Shown in pieces: positions 1 to 5,710 of a stretch of 14,613 bases of DNA. Source of the DNA: Bacteroidales bacterium UBA1458 (GTDB taxonomy: Bacteria > Bacteroidota > Bacteroidia > Bacteroidales > VadinHA17); contig DCSU01000007.1 in assembly GCA_002325785.1 (NCBI GenBank), positions 23,569 to 38,181 on the forward strand, read 5' to 3'. Each line of letters begins with the position of its first letter. The stretch's first letter is position 1. The notes beneath the pieces were generated by a model that had not been told where the DNA came from, did not search any database, and worked only from the letters and a program-made list of their open reading frames with translations. The position numbers were made by a program, and so were the translations under genes.

Positions 1-937
1 CGTAGAAGGCCCTCTGGGCATAATAGAGCTTTCTCAGTTCCCATTTTACCTCTTCATCCGGATCGCCGGCAAACACCGCAGGTTCACGGGTGCCGTCCCC
101 GGTGCTGAACTGCACAAAGCCCCACATCTCCGGGTAATGAATGTTGATCAGACCCTGGGGTGACCATAGCCAGTTGAATTCTGGCAATGGCTTGCCGGTG
201 GCGGGGTCCGTTTCCTTAATGTACCTGCCGCCTTCCACCCTGGTCTTCCAGTTAACCCGCGAGAAGTTCACCCTCCATTGAGTACCCTCCTCAGGAATGT
301 TCCCCCATTCCTTAAGCACCTCAAACGGGAACGCCAGCTCCACCGTCCACCTGTCATCAATATCTGACGGGTCATTGATGGTGCCATAGATCCTGACAGC
401 CGACTTCAGCCCGGTGATGTCCCATGCGTCAATTACCTGCCCGAAATCCCTGTAGGGCCTCGTCAGAAGGAGATCCCATACGGTGTTGAAGGCATTCATC
501 TCGTACTCGTAATATCCGTGGGTGTCACCGTCAGGATCAATGAACACCTCAAAGTCGTTGTCGTAATAGATAATCGTGTCACGCTGCCTGAGAGTGGCCC
601 ATATGTTAGGTTCCTTCAGCTCTGCAGCTACATACAGGTAAGTGTCATCCCACATCATCTTCATCCTTGTATCATGAAGGGGAGCGGGTCTGGCTTCGCC
701 TTCGATATCGGTGAACAGACAGCTCCAGGGAGCCCGTGACCATTCATCGTCATCGAGGTTCCCGTCAATGACCACCGACGGGGCCCTGTAACAGACGTAA
801 TGCTCCGGGTCAAAGTTAATGGCCGGTACCGGTATCTTTGCCGGGATGAAACCGGATGCGAATCTAACGGGGCTCTTTTCATTCGTGCATGAAGCAAGAA
901 GGATGCATGCCAGGGCAAAAATCATACTCTTTCTCAT
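1..937 (-). CDS. CBM9-like domain lipoprotein (3' part cut off by window edge)
   Basis: The reverse strand from the ATG at 937-935 is open for 312 codons to the window edge, so the C-terminus is missing. The N-terminus is a lipoprotein signal: MRKS, a hydrophobic stretch, then the lipobox LASC with the acylated cysteine at residue 17. A beta-rich region follows. The stretch VVIDGNLDDDEWSRA and, further on, MMWDDTYLYVAAEL and DNDFEVFIDPDGD are typical of carbohydrate-binding module family 9-like proteins of Bacteroidota. The end visible here (KWELRKLYYAQRAFY) resembles the C-terminal tail common in that group, so perhaps only a few dozen residues are lost. It is probably exported and anchored in an outer or periplasmic leaflet to bind glycans. 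The ligand cannot be inferred. It is divergent from glyA and has no visible enzymatic domain. An alternative start is the ATG at codon 5, but codon 1 gives the better signal peptide. Confidence 0.82.
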   Translation of the reverse strand, partial: MRKSMIFALACILLASCTNEKSPVRFASGFIPAKIPVPAINFDPEHYVCYRAPSVVIDGNLDDDEWSRAPWSCLFTDIEGEARPAPLHDTRMKMMWDDTYLYVAAELKEPNIWATLRQRDTIIYYDNDFEVFIDPDGDTHGYYEYEMNAFNTVWDLLLTRPYRDFGQVIDAWDITGLKSAVRIYGTINDPSDIDDRWTVELAFPFEVLKEWGNIPEEGTQWRVNFSRVNWKTRVEGGRYIKETDPATGKPLPEFNWLWSPQGLINIHYPEMWGFVQFSTGDGTREPAVFAGDPDEEVKWELRKLYYAQRAFY

Positions 938-1059
938 AAAGCTAAAATAGCAAAAAGTGCGTCATGAATAAAATTAATATTTAAATGTATATTTGCTCCT
1001 GACCCCTCCGTGAAAGCACTTTTAGCGGATAAAGATTGTTTAACGAATTGACTGGTACT
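938..1059 (+). promoter_or_regulatory. Divergent control region with glyA promoter
   Basis: This AT-rich gap separates the start of the CBM9-like lipoprotein gene (minus) from glyA (plus). On the plus strand TATATTTG at 988-995 matches the Bacteroidota -7 consensus TAnnTTTG exactly, giving an expected start near 1000-1002 and a leader of about 60 bases. No convincing TTG box lies 17-23 bases upstream. On the minus strand the best match for the lipoprotein gene is TATTTTAG (949-942), one mismatch from consensus and only 4 bases from the ATG, so this is weak. I see no hairpin or riboswitch-like structure in the glyA leader. Confidence 0.5.
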
Positions 1060-2340
1060 ATGGAAAAAGACAAAGCAATATTTGACCTGATTGAGCGCGA
1101 ACGCATACGGCAGACCGACGGAATTGAACTGATAGCATCCGAAAACTATGTTAGTCCACAGGTGCTTGAAGCTATGGGTTCAGTACTCACCAACAAGTAT
1201 GCAGAGGGGTATCCGGGAGCAAGATACTATGGTGGTTGCGAGGTTGTTGATGAGGTGGAGCAGCTTGCCATTGACAGGCTCAAACAGCTATTCAATGCCG
1301 CTTACGCCAATGTCCAGCCTCACTCCGGGGCCCAGGCCAACATGGCTGTCTTTCTTACAATTCTCAAACCGGGTGATACATTTCTCGGGCTTGATCTGTC
1401 GCACGGAGGACATCTCTCTCACGGCTCACCGGTAAACTCCTCTGGTATCCTCTACAGGCCGGTATCATATGGTGTCAGAGAGGAGACAGGAAGGGTTGAC
1501 TATGACATGATGGAGGAGGTGGCTCTCAGGGAGAAGCCTAAACTTATCGTGGGCGGTGCTTCGGCATACTCAAGAGAGTGGGATTATGCAAGGATGCGCG
1601 CCATCGCGGACAAAATAGGAGCAATGCTTATGATTGACATGGCCCACCCTGCAGGGCTGATAGCTGCTGGATTGCTGGATAATCCGCTGAAGTATGCACA
1701 CATAGTTACTTCTACGACACATAAGACTCTCAGGGGCCCCCGCGGGGGTATCATCCTCATGGGCAGCGACTTCCCAAATCCCTGGGGAGTGACCACCCCA
1801 AAAGGAGAGGTCAAGATGATGTCAGCTATGCTCAACTCGGCAGTATTCCCCGGAATACAGGGCGGGCCGCTGGAACATGTCATTGCTTCCAAGGCAGTCT
1901 CATTCGGTGAGGCGCTCACCCCTGAGTTCCGGACCTATCAGCAGCATGTGCAAAGGAATGCCGCGGTGATGGCCGAGGCGTTCATGGAACTGGGCTATAA
2001 GGTGATCTCAGGCGGGACAGACAACCACTCAATGCTCATCGATCTCAGAACCCGTTTCCCGGAAATATCCGGAAAGAAGGTGGAGAATACACTGGTGAAG
2101 GCCCATATTACCGTAAACAAGAATATGGTACCGTTTGACTCACGCTCTCCCTTCCTGACATCGGGAATCAGGGTTGGTACACCGGCCGTCACCACCCGCG
2201 GACTTAAGGAGGGCGATATGAAGCAGATTGTACAGTTGCTTGATGAGGTACTGGTCAATATTGAGAATGAGGCAGCCATCACCTCCGTAGGCGGGCGAGT
2301 GGTAAAAATGATGAAAGATTACCCGCTGTTTGCCATGTAG
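1060..2340 (+). CDS. glyA: Serine hydroxymethyltransferase
   Basis: GlyA is a cytosolic PLP enzyme that interconverts serine plus tetrahydrofolate with glycine plus 5,10-methylene-tetrahydrofolate, the main source of one-carbon units. The protein is 426 residues. Its fold type I hallmarks are clear: GIELIASENYVS near the N-terminus, the NKYAEGYPGARYYGG segment that binds substrate, QPHSGAQAN, the PLP-contacting MIDMAHPAG, and the Schiff-base lysine in TSTTHKTLRGPRGG (Lys222). PGIQGGP and SGIRVGTPAVTTRG follow in the C-terminal half. I chose the ATG at 1060 because MEKDKAIFDLIERER matches the usual Bacteroidota N-terminus. An in-frame TTG at 1036 would add eight atypical residues. It is transcribed alone from the divergent region, and the receiver gene downstream has its own promoter. 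Confidence 0.97.
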   Translation: MEKDKAIFDLIERERIRQTDGIELIASENYVSPQVLEAMGSVLTNKYAEGYPGARYYGGCEVVDEVEQLAIDRLKQLFNAAYANVQPHSGAQANMAVFLTILKPGDTFLGLDLSHGGHLSHGSPVNSSGILYRPVSYGVREETGRVDYDMMEEVALREKPKLIVGGASAYSREWDYARMRAIADKIGAMLMIDMAHPAGLIAAGLLDNPLKYAHIVTSTTHKTLRGPRGGIILMGSDFPNPWGVTTPKGEVKMMSAMLNSAVFPGIQGGPLEHVIASKAVSFGEALTPEFRTYQQHVQRNAAVMAEAFMELGYKVISGGTDNHSMLIDLRTRFPEISGKKVENTLVKAHITVNKNMVPFDSRSPFLTSGIRVGTPAVTTRGLKEGDMKQIVQLLDEVLVNIENEAAITSVGGRVVKMMKDYPLFAM

Positions 2341-2360
2341 GTTATTTTCAATTCATTTTG

Positions 2361-2368
2361 TACTTTTG
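2361..2368 (+). promoter_or_regulatory. -7 element for the receiver gene, leaderless geometry
   Basis: TACTTTTG is a perfect TAnnTTTG match in the 33-base gap after glyA. Its last base is only 5 bases before the ATG at 2374. The transcript would therefore begin at or within a few bases of the start codon. No clear TTG box is seen at the usual distance upstream (the sequence there is GGTTATTTTC). Confidence 0.5.
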
Positions 2369-2373
2369 CAGAT

Positions 2374-2772
2374 ATGGAGAAAGTTAAGCCTGAAACCGAT
2401 AGTCTGGTTTTTGTTGTAGATGATGACCCCGTGATCACCAGCCTGGTCTCAGCAAGGCTTGAGACCTCAGGATACAGGGTCAGGACATTCGCTTATGGGG
2501 AGGATTGTATTGCAGCACTGAATGAGAATCCTGACCTTATCATTCTCGATTTCTATTTCCTGAAGCAGGGCGAAGTACCCATGAACGGGATGGCGGCCTA
2601 TGATGAGATAAGCAGGCTGGCTCCCGAGGTTCCGGTGATCATGCTCTCTGCACAGGAGAAAGGTGAGGTAGTGCTTGAGTTTGCCCGTAAGGGCATCGCT
2701 GATTATGTGATAAAGGATACAGAACTGATAGATAACCTCCAGATGGCCGTCAAGGATCTCCTTGAAAGATAA
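2374..2772 (+). CDS. Single-domain response regulator (CheY-like receiver)
   Basis: This is a 132-residue protein made of one receiver domain and nothing else. The conserved sites are all present: the acidic cluster Asp16-Asp18 in VFVVDDDP that binds Mg2+, the phospho-acceptor Asp59 in LIILDFYF, the switch Ser92 in VIMLSAQ, and Lys114 in YVIKDT. The loop after Asp59 (FLKQGEVPMNGM) is a few residues longer than in CheY. With no DNA-binding or enzymatic output it must act by protein-protein contact, either as a phosphorelay intermediate or by binding a target. No histidine kinase is encoded nearby. The TauE/SafE permease begins 12 bases after its stop, so the two are likely co-transcribed. There is only one plausible start (no other Met in the N-terminal part). 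Confidence 0.93.
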   Translation: MEKVKPETDSLVFVVDDDPVITSLVSARLETSGYRVRTFAYGEDCIAALNENPDLIILDFYFLKQGEVPMNGMAAYDEISRLAPEVPVIMLSAQEKGEVVLEFARKGIADYVIKDTELIDNLQMAVKDLLER

Positions 2773-2784
2773 TACCCTCCCTTT

Positions 2785-3558
2785 ATGGAATGGTATATGT
2801 ACCTGGCTGTCATAGCCGCCGGCCTTTTCGCAGGATTCGTCAACACACTGGCCGGCAGCGGATCGCTAATAACCCTCCCCCTGCTTATGTTCCTTGGCCT
2901 GCCCGCCAACATTGCCAACGGCACTAACCGGATAGGTGTGTTTGTTCAGAGCCTGGTCAGCAGCCTTAGTTTCAGGAAGCAGAAACTCTATACGGCACGG
3001 GAGGGTCTTTGGATGACAATACCCGCAGTTGCCGGATCACTCCTGGGCTCCATGCTTGCAATCCATATCAATGAGCGCATGATGGAGCTCCTTATTGGCG
3101 GACTGCTTATATTCATGTTCTTCGTAATTCTCCACAAACCAGAAGAGTGGGTCCGTAATCATGCTGTTTCAATCACTACGAGGCGAAGATGGTGGGTCTC
3201 GGTAATATTCTTTTTTATTGGTATTTACGGCGGATTTATCCAGGCAGGCGTAGGATTCTTTCTGCTGGCAGCGTTGGTGCTGGGTGCCGGGATGGGGCTG
3301 ACAAAATCCAATGCTCACAAGGTGCTCATTGTGGCGGCCATGACTGCCATTGCCCTGACGGTTTTTATTATCAGCGGACAGGTAAATTACCTATACGGTA
3401 TTGTACTGGCCGTGGGTCAGGGGGTGGGAGCGTGGCTGGCGTCCAGGGTAGCCGTCAGCTGGGGTCCGAAGGTTGTGCGGGTAATCCTGCTGGTGGCAAT
3501 AATGGCATCAGCGCTTAAACTGACCGGCGCACTGGACATGCTGATAAGGGTATTCTGA
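2785..3558 (+). CDS. TauE/SafE (TSUP) family membrane permease
   Basis: This is a 257-residue, very hydrophobic inner-membrane protein with about eight predicted helices. The family's internal duplication is visible: the N-terminal half has AGFVNTLAGSGSLITLPLL and the C-terminal half the related YGGFIQAGVGFFLLAALVLG. Both are the glycine-rich re-entrant type motif of TSUP proteins. The halves are separated by a basic cytoplasmic loop near residues 130-137 (TTRRRWW). Known TSUP members move sulfite, sulfoacetate, taurine-derived or other small organic anions, usually outward. The substrate here cannot be deduced and no sulfur-metabolism genes flank it. It follows the single-domain receiver gene by 12 bases, which suggests one transcript. 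The ATG at 2785 is the first in frame and gives a sensible N-terminal helix. Confidence 0.9.
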   Translation: MEWYMYLAVIAAGLFAGFVNTLAGSGSLITLPLLMFLGLPANIANGTNRIGVFVQSLVSSLSFRKQKLYTAREGLWMTIPAVAGSLLGSMLAIHINERMMELLIGGLLIFMFFVILHKPEEWVRNHAVSITTRRRWWVSVIFFFIGIYGGFIQAGVGFFLLAALVLGAGMGLTKSNAHKVLIVAAMTAIALTVFIISGQVNYLYGIVLAVGQGVGAWLASRVAVSWGPKVVRVILLVAIMASALKLTGALDMLIRVF

Positions 3559-3635
3559 AGCTTTCATGGCATAGGCACGCAGGGTGCCGGGAGTAGTCCT
3601 GCGGATCTCCAGGCTGCTATACAGTCTTTTCTGCT
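3559..3635. terminator. Convergent gap with two competing hairpins, possible terminator
   Basis: The 77 bases between the stops of the TSUP gene (plus) and the TonB-like gene (minus) hold two overlapping inverted repeats. GGCAC (3574-3578) pairs with GTGCC (3584-3588) across a 5-base loop. CGCAGG (3578-3583) pairs with CCTGCG (3598-3603) across 14 bases. They share bases, so only one can form at a time. Neither is followed by a proper T-run, so intrinsic termination is uncertain. Confidence 0.25.
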
Positions 3636-4556
3636 TTATCTGAGCTTGAAGTTATAGGTGATAGTGCCTTTCTGTATCACCGGAGCATTCTGATTGCTGT
3701 CAAACTTTGCCTTCAATGCGGCTTCACGAGCCACCCTCAGAAGGTACTCATCGAGTGTTGTTGAACCCTGGACCCCTGCCACGGCTTTGGTAACCGTACC
3801 GTTGCGGTCAACCGTTACCTCCACCACTACCAGGCCCTCATTCTGGATATCATATTTTGGGAGAGGTAGCGATTGGTGCTTTCTGCCTCCCAGGTTATAT
3901 GAGATGTTGCTGTTTCCCGCGCCACCGCCGGGGCCGTAGGTGCGCACCCCCTCGGTGCCTGACTCAACACCCTGATTACCCTGACCGCCTGCCACACCCT
4001 CACTCTGGCCGGTGGTGCCTGTATTGGCTTTGTTGCTAAGCGCACCACTTACCCTGGCCTTGGTCCGATCAATCTGTCGCTGCTCCTCTTCCCTCTTAAG
4101 CCTCTCGGCTGTCTCCTGCTCAACCCTCCTTCTCTCAGCCTCGGCCTCCTCACGTCTCTTAAGCTCAGCGGCACGAGCTTCAGCCTGCTTCCTGAGCTCT
4201 TCCGGGCTCGGCTCCTTCTTCTTAACCTCAACAGCCTCCTCAAAATCCTGCGTCAGCAGCGCCTCTTCACCTCCGTCTTCACCGGCAGAGGGCGGGGGTG
4301 GCGGCGGAGTAGCGGGCTCCGGTGCCGGCTCAAACAACCCGTCACCGGTCTCGTCAAAACCAAAATTGACTAGCAGACCCTCTTCAGTCGGCTCAGGGAT
4401 CTCAACCTTGAATGTTATTAAAATAATAAGTAGAGCAAGCAGTAAGTGTATCACGGCACTGATGGCCAGACCCTGCTTCCTTTCCTTTGTGAGAGGCTCC
4501 CTTTCGCTATTTTGGAGTTGTGGCAAGTATAAGCTTATACTGGTTCCTGGCTGCAA
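3636..4556 (-). CDS. TonB-family energy transducer with TolA-like helical linker
   Basis: This protein transmits proton-motive force from the ExbB/ExbD motor to outer-membrane receptors. In order (306-residue numbering) it has a short basic N-terminus (KERKQG), one transmembrane anchor at about 30-50, and an acidic and proline-rich stretch with PPPPPP at about 52-95. A long Glu/Arg/Lys/Ala helical segment follows at about 110-165 (KRREEAEAERRRVEQ), then a Gly/Asn/Ser-rich linker. A C-terminal TonB domain from about 225 contains GLVVVEVTVDRNGTV and ends in ITYNFKLR. The charged helix recalls TolA more than classical Pro-Lys TonB, but the C-terminal domain is TonB-like. No ATG or GTG is available before the membrane helix. 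The candidate starts are TTG at 4556 (50-base overlap with exbD) and TTG at 4526 (20-base overlap, 296 residues). I give the longer one, and the shorter is equally plausible. Confidence 0.88.
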   Translation of the reverse strand: MQPGTSISLYLPQLQNSEREPLTKERKQGLAISAVIHLLLALLIILITFKVEIPEPTEEGLLVNFGFDETGDGLFEPAPEPATPPPPPPSAGEDGGEEALLTQDFEEAVEVKKKEPSPEELRKQAEARAAELKRREEAEAERRRVEQETAERLKREEEQRQIDRTKARVSGALSNKANTGTTGQSEGVAGGQGNQGVESGTEGVRTYGPGGGAGNSNISYNLGGRKHQSLPLPKYDIQNEGLVVVEVTVDRNGTVTKAVAGVQGSTTLDEYLLRVAREAALKAKFDSNQNAPVIQKGTITYNFKLR

Positions 4557-4899
4557 TATTCATTATGTTAACTACATACTCTACAGGAACGCTCCTGTCA
4601 GCATGTACAGAGACATATATCTCAGGATTGCTTCCAACCTTTGACTGCAGAGCAGCCTCGAGGTTTTCAAGTTGTATAGGCTGATCTTCAACATAATACT
4701 GAAGATCCTTTGTGATTGAGACAGTGGTCATCGGACGTGCCGAGGTCTGTGTCGCACCCTTTGGCAACAACAGCTTCAGGGCTGTCGGATGCACCAGGGT
4801 TGAGGTCAGCATGAAAAACAACAGAAGCAGGAAGACAATATCAGACATGCCTGCATTGCTGAAGTTTATACTAACCTTATTTTTTGAAGTGATTGCCAT
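4507..4899 (-). CDS. exbD: ExbD/TolR-family biopolymer transport protein
   Basis: ExbD is the small proton-channel subunit of the TonB motor. The protein is 130 residues: a short cytoplasmic N-terminus (MAITSKNKVSINFSNAGM), one transmembrane helix at about 18-38, and a periplasmic domain. The essential protonatable aspartate is present at residue 20 in MSDIVFLLLLFFML. The periplasmic part has the usual TVSITKDLQYYVEDQPI and SVHADRSVPVEYVVNIM motifs of the family, the latter matching the conserved 'D..V.Y..vv.vm' pattern. The gene starts 6 bases after the exbB stop and its end overlaps the TonB-like gene, so the three are surely one operon. The length fits the family. Confidence 0.95.
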   Translation of the reverse strand: MAITSKNKVSINFSNAGMSDIVFLLLLFFMLTSTLVHPTALKLLLPKGATQTSARPMTTVSITKDLQYYVEDQPIQLENLEAALQSKVGSNPEIYVSVHADRSVPVEYVVNIMNIAARNQYKLILATTPK

Positions 4900-4905
4900 C
4901 GGAAA

Positions 4906-5586
4906 CTATTTTACAGGTTCGTTAAGGATATCAAGGAACTCGGTGGAGGTGGTCTCCAGCTGGAATACCACATTTTCAACCTTGACCACAAGAACGTTGT
5001 ATCCGAAATAGGCAAGTATACCCAGAATCAGACCGCCGACGGTGGTGATGAGAGCTGTGTATATGCCGCCGCTGAGGACGCCAATGTCAAGGCTGTTGCC
5101 TGCCAGCGACATCTCATAGAAGGCCTGCACCATCCCGATGACCGTTCCGAAGAAGCCCAGCAGAGGTGCCGCCCCTGCGATGGTGGCCAGCGTCGGGAAT
5201 CTCTTCTCAAGCTTATGGATCTCAAGCCTTCCCACATTCTCAATGGCGGAGTTGACATCTGCAAGCGGCCTTCCGAGACGGGTGATGCCCTTCTCTACCA
5301 TACGCGCCTGGGGCGAATTCGTTTTTCTGCAGAGCTGCAGAGCCGCATCAACCTTACCTTCATACATGTAATCCTTGATACGGTTCATGAAGTTCGCATC
5401 AATCTTCGTAGCCTTAGTGATGACAAGGTACCTCTCGACAAAAATGTACAATGCAACAAATGAGAGAAGAGTGATGATGATCATCACCCAGCCTCCGGCC
5501 ATGTAAAGATCAGCCAGTGACATCGTTGCCTCTTCGCCGGCCGGTGTGGCCGCAGTACCCTGTAATAAAATGTTAGCTAATATCAT
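4906..5586 (-). CDS. exbB: ExbB/TolQ/MotA-family proton channel protein
   Basis: ExbB forms the pentameric inner-membrane ring around ExbD that energises the TonB-like protein. The 226-residue product has a hydrophobic N-terminus (MILANILLQ), then a first true membrane helix at about 33-55 (GGWVMIIITLLSFVALYIF). A cytoplasmic domain follows, containing CRKTNSPQARMVEKGITRLG. Two further helices carry the family's conserved core: LATIAGAAPLLGFFGTVIGM and ALITTVGGLILGILAYFGY. These are the MotA/TolQ/ExbB signature segments that line the channel. It is the first gene of exbB-exbD-tonB. I chose the ATG at 5586 because short 'LLQ'-type N-termini before the SLxDL..GGW segment are usual in Bacteroidota. 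The ATG at codon 22 is the only real alternative. Confidence 0.95.
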   Translation of the reverse strand: MILANILLQGTAATPAGEEATMSLADLYMAGGWVMIIITLLSFVALYIFVERYLVITKATKIDANFMNRIKDYMYEGKVDAALQLCRKTNSPQARMVEKGITRLGRPLADVNSAIENVGRLEIHKLEKRFPTLATIAGAAPLLGFFGTVIGMVQAFYEMSLAGNSLDIGVLSGGIYTALITTVGGLILGILAYFGYNVLVVKVENVVFQLETTSTEFLDILNEPVK

Positions 5587-5637
5587 TGTCCTCGGTTTAA
5601 TTGTTAACTGTTTGACTTTCTATTTTATATCAACGCG

Positions 5638-5645
5638 CGAATATA
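5638..5645 (-). promoter_or_regulatory. Possible -7 element for the exbB operon
   Basis: Read on the minus strand, TATATTCG differs from TAnnTTTG by one base and lies about 50 bases upstream of exbB. The nearest TTTG (5661-5658) is 12 bases away, too close for the usual -33 spacing, so this is a tentative call. The site follows directly on the putative tamB terminator. Confidence 0.3.
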
Positions 5646-5647
5646 TT

Positions 5648-5670
5648 AAAAAACGGACAAACTGTCGCCG
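5648..5670 (-). terminator. Putative intrinsic terminator after the tamB-like gene
   Basis: On the minus strand CGGCGACAGTTTGTCCG can fold with GACA pairing to TGTC across a 3-base loop. A CG pair extends the stem past a 2-base bulge. The stem is followed at once by six T residues. It lies 41 bases past the TamB stop at 5711 and before exbB, the right place and direction to separate the two units. The stem is short, so efficiency is uncertain. Confidence 0.4.
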
Positions 5671-5710
5671 GATTATACAGATGTTCATAAATAGAGCTGT
5701 TGTTGAAAAG

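Noticed and set aside
1036..1059. TTG start for glyA
   Set aside because: The ATG at 1060 gives the standard 426-residue enzyme, and the extra eight residues are not family-like.
4012..4644. Long open frame antisense to the TonB-like and exbD genes (210 codons)
   Set aside because: It mirrors the low-complexity Glu/Arg-rich linker and yields a Ser/Leu-rich product with no recognisable domain. The opposite strand is clearly coding.
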